A stretch of DNA of 64,000 nucleotides from positions 62,001-126,000 of the forward strand of contig NZ_JALPRX010000068.1 in the NCBI RefSeq assembly GCF_023223525.1, in the 5' to 3' direction. A program made the translations under genes and the position numbers. The DNA comes from Roseomonas acroporae. Lineage in GTDB: Bacteria; Pseudomonadota; Alphaproteobacteria; Acetobacterales; Acetobacteraceae. Below are positions 16,437 to 24,468 of the stretch, one piece after another. A model generated the notes under the pieces. That model was given only the letters and a program-made list of their open reading frames with translations, ran no database searches and was not told where the DNA came from. The stretch's first letter is position 1. Each line of letters begins with the position of its first letter.

Positions 16437-17351
16437 ATGCGCGCCATCTTCGTCGACGCCAATTCCAGCCTTGCCGCGGTGACGCGCCGCCTGCTCCGCC
16501 CCGGCGACCCGGCGGTGGAGATCCTGGAGGATCCCGACATCACCGCGGCGCAGCTGCCGGCGCTGCTGCGCGACGCGCCCATCGCCATCGACGACCATAC
16601 CGCCTTCCCGACCGACATCGTCCGGCAGTGCCCGGCGTTGCGGCACGTCGTCTTCCTCGGCACCGGCGCCCGCTCCTACATGAACCCGGAGGAGCTGGCC
16701 GGGCTCGGCGTCACCGTCCACACCATCAAGGGCTACGGCGACACCGCCGTCGCCGAGCACGCCATCAGCCTGATGTGGGCTGCGGCGCGCGACGTGGCGG
16801 CGATGGACCGCGGCATCCGCGCCGGCGGCTGGCCGCGCACCGAGGGCATGCAGCTCACCGGCAAGACGATCGGCCTGATCGGCTATGGCGGCATCGCGGC
16901 CGAGGTCGCGCGCATCGCCGGCGGCTCGGGCATGCGCGTGCTGGCCTGGAACCGCTCGCCGAAATCGGCGCCGGGGGTGGAGTTCGTCGATCTCGACACG
17001 CTGCTGGCCGAGAGCCACGTCGTCTCGCTGCACCTGCTGCTGAACGACGAGACGCGCGGCTTCCTCTCGGCCGAGCGCATCGCCCGCATCCGGCCGGGCG
17101 CCATCCTGGTCAACACCGCCCGCGCCGCCGTGGTGGACGAGGCGGCGATGATCGCGGCGCTGGAGAGCGGCCGGCTCCGCCATGCGGCGCTCGACGTGTT
17201 CGAGACGGAGCCGCTGCCCGCCGGGCACCGGCTCGCCGCCCTGCCCAACGTGACCCTGACCTCGCACTCGGCCTTCCGCACCCCAGAGGCGAGCGACAAC
17301 CTGATCGAGGCGGCGCTGGAGCACTGCCGGCGGATCGCGGCGGGCGGCTGA
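16437..17351 (+). CDS. D-isomer-specific 2-hydroxyacid dehydrogenase family protein
   Basis: 304 residues; ATG chosen with GAAGGAG 8 nt upstream. NAD-binding motif IGLIGYGGIAAEVARIAGG near residues 144-162. Catalytic residues: Arg in NTARAAVVDEAAM, Glu in FETEPLP and His in TSHSAFRTPE. The N-terminal substrate-binding half contains FLGTGARSYMNPEEL. Such enzymes reduce 2-keto acids or make them from D-2-hydroxyacids; the substrate is not predictable. It is convergent with the neighbouring monooxygenase gene. Confidence 0.92.
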   Translation: MRAIFVDANSSLAAVTRRLLRPGDPAVEILEDPDITAAQLPALLRDAPIAIDDHTAFPTDIVRQCPALRHVVFLGTGARSYMNPEELAGLGVTVHTIKGYGDTAVAEHAISLMWAAARDVAAMDRGIRAGGWPRTEGMQLTGKTIGLIGYGGIAAEVARIAGGSGMRVLAWNRSPKSAPGVEFVDLDTLLAESHVVSLHLLLNDETRGFLSAERIARIRPGAILVNTARAAVVDEAAMIAALESGRLRHAALDVFETEPLPAGHRLAALPNVTLTSHSAFRTPEASDNLIEAALEHCRRIAAGG

Positions 17352-17399
17352 CGCGGCCGGGTGCCGCTCGGGCGGCGGCCGGCGCGGCGCCGCCCGCCG

Positions 17400-18761
17400 T
17401 CAGCCCGCGGGGAAGAAGCGGTTCGCCGGGCGCGGCAGGCCGAGATGCTCGCGCAGCGTCGTGCCCTCGTACTCGCGGCGGAAGATGCCGCGGCGCTGCA
17501 ATTCCGGCACCACCTTGGTCACGAAGTCGTCGAGGCCGGCGGGCAGGAAGGGGAACATCACGTTGAAGCCGTCGCAGGCCTCGGTCTCCAGCCATTCCTG
17601 CATGGTGTCGGCGATGTTGGCCGGCGTGCCGGTGATCTGCCCGCCGCCGTAGCCGCCCACCTTCTGCGCGAGCTGGCGCACGGTGAGGTTGCCCTCGCGC
17701 CCCAGGGCGATGGCGCGCTCGCGGCCGCTCTTGCTCTCGTTGGTCTCGGGGATGTCGTCGGGCAGCGGCGCGTCCGGGTCGAAGCGGGAGGCGTCGGTGC
17801 CGAGCATCACGGAGAGCGAGGCGATGCCGCTGTCGTAGTGGACGCGGCTGTCGAGCAGGGCGCGCTTCTCCTGCGCCTCCGCCATCGTGTCGCCGACCGT
17901 GACCAGCACGCCGGGCAGGATCTTCAGGTGGTCGCGGTCGCGGCCGAGCCGGTCCATGCGGCCCTTCACGTCGGCGTAGAAGGCGCGCGCGGCATCGATG
18001 TTGCCGCCGGCGGCGAACACCACCTCGGCCGTCTCGGCGGCGAGCTGGCGGCCGGGCTCGGAGGCGCCGGCCTGCACGATCACCGGCCAGCCCTGCACCG
18101 GGCGCGCGATGTTGAGCGGCCCGCGCACGGAAAGGTACGGCCCCTTGTGGTTCAGCACGTGCATGCGCGCGGGATCGAAGTAGAGGCCGGACTCCGCGTC
18201 GCGCACGAAGGCGTCGTCGGCGAAGCTGTCCCAGAGGCCGGTGACGACGTCGTAGAACTCGCGCGCGCGGCGGTAGCGGTCGCCGTGCTCGCGGTGCTCC
18301 TCCAGCCCGAAATTCAGCGCCGCGTCGGGGTTCGAGGTGGTGACGATGTTCCACCCCGCGCGGCCGCCGCTGATGTGGTCGAGCGAGGCGAAGCGGCGGG
18401 CGATGTGGTAGGGCTCGTCGAAGGTGGTGGAGGCCGTCGCCACCAGCCCGATCCGCTCCGTGCAGGGGGCGAGCGCCGAGAGCAGCGTGAAGGGCTCGAA
18501 GGAGGTGACGGTGTGCGAGCGCTTCAGCGCGTCGATCGGCATGTTCAGCACGGCGAGGTGGTCGGCCATGAAGAAGGCGTCGAACCGGCCGCGCTCCAGC
18601 GTCTGCGCGAGGCGCACGAGGTGGCGGAAATTGAAGTTGGCGTCGGGCCAGGCGCCGGGATAGCGCCAGGCGCCGGTGTGGATGCTGACCGGGCGCATGA
18701 AGGCGCCGAGGCGGAGCTGCCGAGGGGACTGCCGAGAGGGCTGGCGTGGGGCTTGGGGCAA
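17400..18761 (-). CDS. NtaA/SnaA/DszA-type LLM flavin-dependent monooxygenase
   Basis: 453 residues with the bacterial-luciferase fold. Visible family segments are WRYPGAWPDANFNF, LERGRFDAFFMADHLAV, HISGGRAGWNIVTTSNPDAA (about residues 130-149) and GWPVIVQAGASEPGRQLAAE. These enzymes use reduced FMN from a partner reductase to oxygenate xenobiotics such as nitrilotriacetate, dibenzothiophene or alkanesulfonate-like compounds. No reductase gene is adjacent, so the substrate is unknown. The first codons (MPQAPRQPSRQSPRQ) are low-complexity, and MRPVSIHTG is a possible later start. Confidence 0.93.
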   Translation of the reverse strand: MPQAPRQPSRQSPRQLRLGAFMRPVSIHTGAWRYPGAWPDANFNFRHLVRLAQTLERGRFDAFFMADHLAVLNMPIDALKRSHTVTSFEPFTLLSALAPCTERIGLVATASTTFDEPYHIARRFASLDHISGGRAGWNIVTTSNPDAALNFGLEEHREHGDRYRRAREFYDVVTGLWDSFADDAFVRDAESGLYFDPARMHVLNHKGPYLSVRGPLNIARPVQGWPVIVQAGASEPGRQLAAETAEVVFAAGGNIDAARAFYADVKGRMDRLGRDRDHLKILPGVLVTVGDTMAEAQEKRALLDSRVHYDSGIASLSVMLGTDASRFDPDAPLPDDIPETNESKSGRERAIALGREGNLTVRQLAQKVGGYGGGQITGTPANIADTMQEWLETEACDGFNVMFPFLPAGLDDFVTKVVPELQRRGIFRREYEGTTLREHLGLPRPANRFFPAG

Positions 18762-18897
18762 GGCGGGGACTCCTGCCGGGCCGGCGCGGAACGCGCGGCC
18801 TATTCACGCCGGACACTCGCGCTTTGCCGGCCTCCCCGCAAGATCCACAGCCCGTAATCGGGCTTGCGCCGCCGGCCGGGGCATGCGGCCGCCCGCT

Positions 18898-19914
18898 TCA
18901 ACCCGCCGCGAGCGCCTCCGCGTGGCGCAGCAGCCGCAGGAAGTTGCCGCCCCAGAAGCCGGCGATCTCGGCCTCGCCCCAGCCGCGCCGCAGCAGCTCG
19001 GCGGTGAGGTTGCCGCTCTCCGAGGCGTCGCCCCAGCCGCGGAAGCCGCCGCCGCCGTCGAAATCCGAGCTGATGCCGACATGCGCCGGGCCGCAGCGGC
19101 GGGCCACGTGGTCGAGATGGTCGCAGTAGTCGGCGACGCCCACCTGGTCGAAGCCGGCGCGGCGGCGCAGGAAGCCCGGAACGGCGGTGATCTGCACGAG
19201 GCCGCCCGTCTCGCGCAGCACGTCGAGCTGCGCGTCGTCGAGGTTGCGCGGGTGGTCGCAGAGGGCGCGCACACAGGAATGGGTGGCGACGACCGGGGTC
19301 GCCGAGCATCCGGCGGCCTGGAGCATGCCGGCGCGGGAGACGTGCGAGACATCCACCAGCATGCCGAGCCGGTTCATCTCCGCGATCGCCGCGCGCCCGA
19401 ATTCGGAGAGGCCGCCATGCCGCGCCTCGCCGTCGCCGAGATCGGCGCGCGGGTTGGCGCTGTCGGTGATCAGGTTGTGGCCGTTATGGCAGAGCGTCAC
19501 GTAGCGCGCGCCGACGGCACGGAAGCGCGCCAGCAGCGACAGGTCCTCGCCGATGGCGTAGCCGTTCTCGACGGCGGGGATCAGCGCGATGGCGCCGTCG
19601 CGGTGCGCCTGCTCCACCGCGTCGACGGTGTCCACCACGCGCGCCTCGATGCCGTTGCGCGCGCCGCCCATGCCGGCGATGCGCGCGAGCATCGCCTCGG
19701 CGCGGCCGGCGGCGATGCGGTGGCCCTCGTCGGTGAGCGGCCCCTGCGGCACGTAGGCGGCGAGGCAGGCGGCGACGAGATGGCCGCGACGCATCTTCGG
19801 CAGGTCCACGCGGCAGGTGGTGTCGCCGAACGGGTCCGGCGCCTCGGGCCAGGGGATGTCGACATGGCTGTCGAGCGTCAGCAGACGGTCGTGCAGCGTC
19901 TCGGCGTCGGTCAT
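18898..19914 (-). CDS. Membrane dipeptidase, M19 family
   Basis: 338 residues from the ATG of MTDAETLHDRL, a zinc-dependent renal-dipeptidase homologue that cleaves dipeptides including D-amino acid forms. Metal ligands fit LDSHVDIPW (His and Asp near residues 15-17), PAVENGYAIG (bridging Glu), VSHVSRAG (His) and THSCVRAL (His), with GISSDFDGGGG supplying the conserved Asp. No signal peptide, so probably cytoplasmic as in many proteobacterial members. Single gene between the flavin monooxygenase and isovaleryl-CoA dehydrogenase. Confidence 0.93.
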   Translation of the reverse strand: MTDAETLHDRLLTLDSHVDIPWPEAPDPFGDTTCRVDLPKMRRGHLVAACLAAYVPQGPLTDEGHRIAAGRAEAMLARIAGMGGARNGIEARVVDTVDAVEQAHRDGAIALIPAVENGYAIGEDLSLLARFRAVGARYVTLCHNGHNLITDSANPRADLGDGEARHGGLSEFGRAAIAEMNRLGMLVDVSHVSRAGMLQAAGCSATPVVATHSCVRALCDHPRNLDDAQLDVLRETGGLVQITAVPGFLRRRAGFDQVGVADYCDHLDHVARRCGPAHVGISSDFDGGGGFRGWGDASESGNLTAELLRRGWGEAEIAGFWGGNFLRLLRHAEALAAG

Positions 19915-20051
19915 GCGTTCTCGGGCCTTCCACCGGCTCGGGCCTTCCACCGGTCGGTGTGCCGGCGGGAAGGAAGGTGACGGGTTCCGCGCCCGCCGTC
20001 ACCCTCCCACCGTCACCCTCCCGCCGGCGCGGCACGTCGCCGCTGCGGGCC

Positions 20052-21233
20052 TCAGGCGGTCTCGTTGAAGAGCTCGCGGCCGATCAGCATGCGGCGTATC
20101 TCGCTCGTTCCGGCGCCGATCTCGTAGAGCTTGGCGTCGCGCAGCAGGCGGCCGGTCGGGTAGTCGTTGATGTAGCCGTTGCCGCCCAGGCACTGGATCG
20201 CCTCCAGCGCCATCCAGGTGGCCTTCTCGGCGGCGTAGAGGATGGCGCCGGCCGCGTCCTTGCGCGTGGTCTGGCCGCGGTCGCAGGCCCGCGCCACGGC
20301 GTACACGTAGGACTTCGCCGCGTTCATCGTGGTGTACATGTCGGCCAGCTTGCCCTGCATGAGCTGGAACTCGCCGATCGCCTGGCCGAACTGCCTGCGC
20401 TCGTGCACGTAGGGCACCACCACGTCCATCGCCGCCTGCATGATGCCGAGCGGCCCCGCCGCCAGCACGGCGCGCTCGTAGTCGAGCCCGCTCATCAGCA
20501 CGTTGACGCCGCGCCCGACGGCGCCGAGCACGTTCTCCTCCGGCACCTCGCAATCCCGGAACACCAGCTCGCAGGTGTTGGAGCCGCGCATGCCGAGCTT
20601 GTCGAGCTTCTGCGCGGTGGAGAAGCCGGGGAACCCTTTCTCGACGAGGAACGCCGTGATGCCGCGCGGCCCGGCGGCGGGGTCGGTCTTGGCGTAGATC
20701 ACCAGCACGTCGGCATCCGGGCCGTTGGTGATCCACATCTTGCCGCCGTTCAGCACGAAGCGATCGCCACGCCGCTCCGCGCGCGTGCGCATGCCGACCA
20801 CGTCCGAGCCCGCCCCCGGCTCGCTCATCGCCAGCGCGCCGACATGCTCGCCGGCGATCAGCCCCGGCAGGTAGCGGCGCTTCTGCGCGTCCGTGCCGTT
20901 GCGGTTGATCTGGTTGACGCAGAGGTTGGAGTGCGCGCCGTAGCTCAGCCCGACCGAGGCGGAGCCGCGGCTGATCTCCTCCATCGCCACCACGTGCTCG
21001 AGGTAGCCCATCCCGGCGCCGCCGTACTCCTCGGGCACGGTGACGCCGAGCAGGCCGAGATCGCCGAATTTGCGCCAGAGATCGGCGGGGAACTGGTTCT
21101 CGCGGTCGATCGCGGCGGCGCGCGGGGCGATCTCGTCGGCGGCGAAGGCGGCCACCTGCTCGCGCAGCGCGTCCGCCATCTCGCCCAGGCCGAAATCGAG
21201 GCCCCTGAAGCTGCCCCTGGAACTGTTGGACAT
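20052..21233 (-). CDS. ivd: Isovaleryl-CoA dehydrogenase
   Basis: 393 residues, acyl-CoA dehydrogenase fold. Oxidises isovaleryl-CoA to 3-methylcrotonyl-CoA in leucine breakdown. FAD-contacting [20 protein letters not shown] and WITNG are present. The catalytic base is Glu in [11 protein letters not shown] (helix G) and the usual site near the C terminus reads [13 protein letters not shown] with Ala, the arrangement special to isovaleryl-CoA dehydrogenases. The carboxylase (mccAB) and HMG-CoA lyase genes expected beside it are not in the window upstream or downstream. Confidence 0.93.
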   Translation of the reverse strand: MSNSSRGSFRGLDFGLGEMADALREQVAAFAADEIAPRAAAIDRENQFPADLWRKFGDLGLLGVTVPEEYGGAGMGYLEHVVAMEEISRGSASVGLSYGAHSNLCVNQINRNGTDAQKRRYLPGLIAGEHVGALAMSEPGAGSDVVGMRTRAERRGDRFVLNGGKMWITNGPDADVLVIYAKTDPAAGPRGITAFLVEKGFPGFSTAQKLDKLGMRGSNTCELVFRDCEVPEENVLGAVGRGVNVLMSGLDYERAVLAAGPLGIMQAAMDVVVPYVHERRQFGQAIGEFQLMQGKLADMYTTMNAAKSYVYAVARACDRGQTTRKDAAGAILYAAEKATWMALEAIQCLGGNGYINDYPTGRLLRDAKLYEIGAGTSEIRRMLIGRELFNETA

Positions 21234-21318
21234 TCCCCCGCTCCCCGTTCGTCGCCGGACAAGGGGGGCGCGGGGCGGCGGTGCTTGTCAAGCGTCCCCG
21301 AACGGCGGGGAGCGACCG

Positions 21319-21969
21319 CTACTGGCCCGGGTTCATCCGGTACCAGCTCCCGTTCGGCGCCTGGGCGAAGTAGTTGCCGGCGCCGTCGCGCATGAAGTTC
21401 TGCCCGGTGCGCGGGTCGGTGTAGCCGTTCGGACCCATGTAGGGCAGCACGCGCTGCTGGCCGGTGTAGGGGTCGGTCCAGGTGCCGTTGCCCTGCATGG
21501 TGCGGCCCGACTCCTGCAGGTTGCGGCTGTAGCCGTCGGCGTATTGCTGCTGCGCCTGGGCGCGCTGCCGCTCCGCCTCCTGCACGCCCTGCCAGGACTG
21601 CTGCTCGCGCCGCTGGTTCTGCAGCTCCGTCTGCCGGTACTGCTGCATGCCCTGCGCGGTGAAGCCGCCGGTGGCCGCGTACTGGTAGGCGAATTGCGGG
21701 TAGCTCAGCGTGCCGCCCTGCGCCCGGTGCTGCTGGTACATGGCCCAGCAATTCGGGTCCTGCATGGTGCGCTGCACGACGGCCGCCGTCTGCTGCTGCA
21801 TCTGCTGCTGCTGCATCTGCATCTGGCGCTGCTGCTGCTCGACCATGGCGCCGTAGTCGGGGCCGAGGTTCCAGCCGTTGTACGTGACCTGCGCCGAGGC
21901 CCCCCCGGCGGCGAGGGCGCTGCCGAGACCCGCGAGCAGGGCGGCAGCCAGCAGGGAGGGGCGGGTCAT
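21319..21969 (-). CDS. Exported Gln-rich hypothetical protein
   Basis: 216 residues from the ATG of MTRPSLLAAALLAGLG. Signal peptide of about 26 residues (ends GGASAQ). Residues about 42-62 are a Gln/Met run (QQQRQMQMQQQQMQQQ), with more Gln-rich helix at about 105-145. The C-terminal third has short Gly/Asn/Tyr repeats: GTWTDPYTGQQRVLPYMGPN, GYTDPRTGQNFMRDGAGNYF. No known family was recognised. It is the gene just after ccmI on the same strand, 218 bp away with a repeat between, so operon membership is doubtful. Confidence 0.8.
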   Translation of the reverse strand: MTRPSLLAAALLAGLGSALAAGGASAQVTYNGWNLGPDYGAMVEQQQRQMQMQQQQMQQQTAAVVQRTMQDPNCWAMYQQHRAQGGTLSYPQFAYQYAATGGFTAQGMQQYRQTELQNQRREQQSWQGVQEAERQRAQAQQQYADGYSRNLQESGRTMQGNGTWTDPYTGQQRVLPYMGPNGYTDPRTGQNFMRDGAGNYFAQAPNGSWYRMNPGQ

Positions 21970-22145
21970 GACGGCGGGTTCCGGGGGGTGGCCGGGATCA
22001 TTCCCGCCGCCCACGCCCCCTTCTACCGGTCGGGCGCCGGCCCGGGCCACGAAATCCTTCATCGGCCGGAACGAGACCGCGCGAGCGGCCGGCGCGCTTC
22101 GGGGCCGCGCCCCGTGCTCAGCCCCCGGGCTCAGTCCCCCCCCCC

Positions 22146-22197
22146 TGTTCAGCACCCGTGTTCAGCGCCCGTGTTCAGCCCCCGTGTTCAGCCCCCG
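22146..22197. repeat. 13-bp tandem repeat, four copies
   Basis: TGTTCAGCACCCG, TGTTCAGCGCCCG and two TGTTCAGCCCCCG units in a row, ending inside the last codons of ccmI. Two diverged half-units (GCTCAGCCCCCG, GCTCAGTCCCCC) precede it. Confidence 0.85.
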
Positions 22198-23012
22198 GGC
22201 AGCTCGGCCAGGCGCTGCTCGACGAGGCGGCGCCAGGGCGCGTCGGCGGGGCTGTCCGCCAGCAGCGCCTGCCAGGTCCGCCTCGCCGCCCCGTTCTCTC
22301 CCGATCGTGCCTGGAGCACGCCGGAAAGGTAGCGCAGGCGCGGATCGGCCGGCGCCGCCGCCAGGGCGCTGTCGAGCAGGGCGCGGGCCGCTTCCGGCTG
22401 GTCCCGGTCGATCTGCAACTCGGCCATCATGGCGGCCAGCGAGGGATCGAAGCGCGCCGCCAGCGCGCGGTCCCAGGCCGCCAGCGCGGCCTCCGCGCGG
22501 CCGCGGTTGCGCTCCGCCTCGCCCAGCAGCAGCCAGCCCTGGCGCGCGGCCTCGCTGCGCGGGTCGATCGCGGCGAGGCGGGCGCGAAGCTGCGCCAGCA
22601 GCGCCTCGTCGCGCGCCGCCGCCTCCTGCCGCAGCCGCAGCGGCGCCGAGGGCGTGCCCGGCGCGCCGTGCAGCAGGTAGGTGCCGAGCGCCACGGTCGG
22701 GATCAGCAGCAGCGCCAGCAGCAGCGCCATCGGACGCGGCGGAGCGGCGGCGCGCCCCGCCCCGCCCGCGGCAGCGTCGGCCGCCGCCCCGGGCGTGGCC
22801 AGCAGGCGCCGCTGCACCTCCAGCGTCGCGGCCTGATGCGCGGCCTCGTCCATCCGGCCGAGCGCGCGCTCGCGGTCCAGCTCGGCGAGCTGGGCGCGGT
22901 AGAGGGCGAGGTCGGCGGCGCGCCGGCCCCGCGCACGGGGGGCGCGCCACAGCACCAGGGCGAGCGGCAGCAGCGCCGCCAGGGCCAGCAGGCCGAGCAG
23001 GAGGAAGGTCAA
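22188..23012 (-). CDS. ccmI: Cytochrome c biogenesis protein CcmI
   Basis: 274 residues. The N terminus has one membrane helix (FLLLGLLALAALLPLALVLW), a cytoplasmic loop with RAQLAELDRERALGRMDEAA typical of CcmI, a second helix near residues 95-112, and a periplasmic TPR part (GEAERNRGRAEAALAAWDRA and similar). CcmI holds apocytochrome c for heme ligation with CcmF and CcmH. Its ATG overlaps the ccmH stop by 4 nt. The terminal ELPGG codons run into the 13-bp repeat. Confidence 0.92.
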   Translation of the reverse strand: MTFLLLGLLALAALLPLALVLWRAPRARGRRAADLALYRAQLAELDRERALGRMDEAAHQAATLEVQRRLLATPGAAADAAAGGAGRAAAPPRPMALLLALLLIPTVALGTYLLHGAPGTPSAPLRLRQEAAARDEALLAQLRARLAAIDPRSEAARQGWLLLGEAERNRGRAEAALAAWDRALAARFDPSLAAMMAELQIDRDQPEAARALLDSALAAAPADPRLRYLSGVLQARSGENGAARRTWQALLADSPADAPWRRLVEQRLAELPGG

Positions 23013-23500
23013 GCGGCCGGCCCACCCTCCAGCCGCGCCAGACGCTCGCGCTCGGCCTCGGTGAGCGGCGCGGGCGGGGCCGGGTGGCGCCGGCGACGGG
23101 CCAGCAGCACGGCGCCGGCGCCGCCGAGCAGCGCCAGGGCGGGCGTCGCCCAGAGCAGCGCCGTCGCGGCGTTGACCGGCGGCCGCAGCAGCACGAAGTC
23201 GCCGTAGCGGTCATGGACGAAGCGCACCACGGCGGCATCGTCGGCGCCGGCGGCGACCTGCTCGCGCACGAGGCGGCGCAGGTCGCGCGCCAGGGCGGCG
23301 TCGCTGTCCTCGATGGACTGATTCTGGCAGACGAGGCAGCGCAGCTCCCGCCCGATCGCCTGCGCGCGCGCCTCCAGCGCCGGGTCGCGGAGCTGCTCGG
23401 CGGGGTCGCCGGCGGCGAGGGCCGGGCCGAAGCGGAGCGGCAGGGCGAGCAGCAGCGCGGCGGCGAGGACGCCGGCCCGACGCCGCGGGACGACACGCAT
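23009..23500 (-). CDS. ccmH: Cytochrome c maturation thioreductase CcmH
   Basis: 163 residues from MRVVPRRRAGV. Signal peptide ends near LALPLRFGPALAA; the redox motif LRCLVCQNQSIEDSDA (CxxC at about residues 54-57) and the C-terminal membrane helix after RYGDFVLLRPPVN are intact. It reduces the apocytochrome disulfide before heme attachment. The gene lies 182 bp downstream of ccmG, with a stem-loop array between, so its translation is not coupled to ccmG. Confidence 0.94.
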   Translation of the reverse strand: MRVVPRRRAGVLAAALLLALPLRFGPALAAGDPAEQLRDPALEARAQAIGRELRCLVCQNQSIEDSDAALARDLRRLVREQVAAGADDAAVVRFVHDRYGDFVLLRPPVNAATALLWATPALALLGGAGAVLLARRRRHPAPPAPLTEAERERLARLEGGPAA

Positions 23501-23682
23501 GCCGCCGGCGCGCCTGATCCCCGACGCCTCGTCTGCCGACGCTGCCGGGGCGCTGCCCCGGACCCCGCGCCAAGGGACCGTGGGGGGCGAAGCCCCCTTC
23601 GAGCCCCCCTTTTCGGGGAACGGGTCGGGCTTCGTCACCGCGCGCACGGGTCGCGGCACCGGCAGAGGAAGGTCCGGCGGCA
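23501..23682. repeat. GC-rich stem-loop array inside the ccm operon
   Basis: 182 bp between ccmG and ccmH. Contains GGGGC-GCT-GCCCC near 23548-23560 and GGGGGGCGAAGCCCCCC near 23582-23598 plus a CCCCC/GGGG pair at about 23602-23620. Same style as arrays at 26480, 47935 and 51055. It splits an otherwise overlapping operon. Confidence 0.65.
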
Positions 23683-24468
23683 TCAGGCGTAGCGGCGCAG
23701 CAGGGGTTGCAGGTCGCCCGCCAGCACCTCGGGCGTCACCGGGCCGGGCCAGCGCCAGCGCACCTTGCCCTGGCGGTCGATCAGGTAGGTCTCCGGCACG
23801 CCGTACACGCCCCAGTCGATGGCCACGCGGCCCGGCTCGTCGCGGCCGAGCCGCGCGAAGGGGTTGCCGCGCCGCTGCAGGAAGGCGGCCGCGTCGGCCG
23901 GCCGGTCCTTGTAGTTGATGCCGAGCAGCGTCACCCCGTCCGCCTTCAGGCGCATGAGCTGCGGGTGCTCGATGATGCAGGGCACGCACCAGGAGGCCCA
24001 GAAATTCACCAGCACCGGCGCCGCGCCGCCGCGCAGGTCGGCGCTCGCCACGCCGGGCAGGCCGGATTCCGCCAGCGGCGGCAACTCGAACGCCGGCGGC
24101 GCCTTGCCGAGGAGCTGCGAGGGCAGGCTCTGCGGCGCGTAGCTGCCGGATTCGAGGCCGCGCAGCATCGCGTAGAAGCCCGCGCCACCCACCACCGCGA
24201 CACCGAGCGGCGCCAGCAGCAGCGCCCGGCGCGACGGGCGCGGGGAAGGCGGGGCGTCCGCCGGAACGGCGTCGCCGGTGGCCGTGTCCGGCGTCGCGCT
24301 GGCAGGCGCGCCAAGGACCGCGCCGACAGGCGCGTCAAGGGCTGCGCCGGCAGGCGCGCCAAGGATTGCGCCGGCAGGCGCGCCGGGAACAGGGCCGGCA
24401 GGCGCGCCAGGGACCGCACCGTCCGCGCCATCCAGGCGCGGCGCCCGATCGTCCACCGTCCCGCTCAT
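23683..24468 (-). CDS. ccmG: Thiol:disulfide interchange protein CcmG/DsbE
   Basis: 261 residues; the thioredoxin-like part is about residues 110-261 with NFWASWCVPCIIEHPQLM (CxxC) and the family cis-Pro loop in VYGVPETYLIDRQG. It keeps CcmH and apocytochrome thiols reduced in the periplasm. A membrane anchor lies at about residues 80-98 (RALLLAPLGVAVVGGAGFYA). Ahead of it is an unusual cytoplasmic tail with five near-copies of an 8-residue unit GAPAGAxL encoded by a 24-bp DNA repeat. The ATG overlaps the ccmF stop. Confidence 0.93.
   Translation of the reverse strand: MSGTVDDRAPRLDGADGAVPGAPAGPVPGAPAGAILGAPAGAALDAPVGAVLGAPASATPDTATGDAVPADAPPSPRPSRRALLLAPLGVAVVGGAGFYAMLRGLESGSYAPQSLPSQLLGKAPPAFELPPLAESGLPGVASADLRGGAAPVLVNFWASWCVPCIIEHPQLMRLKADGVTLLGINYKDRPADAAAFLQRRGNPFARLGRDEPGRVAIDWGVYGVPETYLIDRQGKVRWRWPGPVTPEVLAGDLQPLLRRYA
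24301..24415. repeat. 24-bp tandem repeat within ccmG, 4.8 copies
   Basis: Units start at 24301, 24325, 24349, 24373 and 24397, each GGCAGGCGCGCC followed by a variable half and GCGCC. On the minus strand they encode GAPAGPVP, GAPAGAIL, GAPAGAAL, DAPVGAVL. In frame, so the protein tail can change length without frameshift. Confidence 0.88.

Noticed and set aside
20052-21233. Loss of the catalytic Glu in the acyl-CoA dehydrogenase (Ala in YEIGAGTSE)
   Set aside because: Isovaleryl-CoA dehydrogenases use a Glu in helix G, present here in [10 protein letters not shown], so the enzyme is intact.
21280-21295. A TTGACA box upstream of the isovaleryl-CoA dehydrogenase gene
   Set aside because: The -10 position at the right spacing is a run of C, so no promoter is supported.
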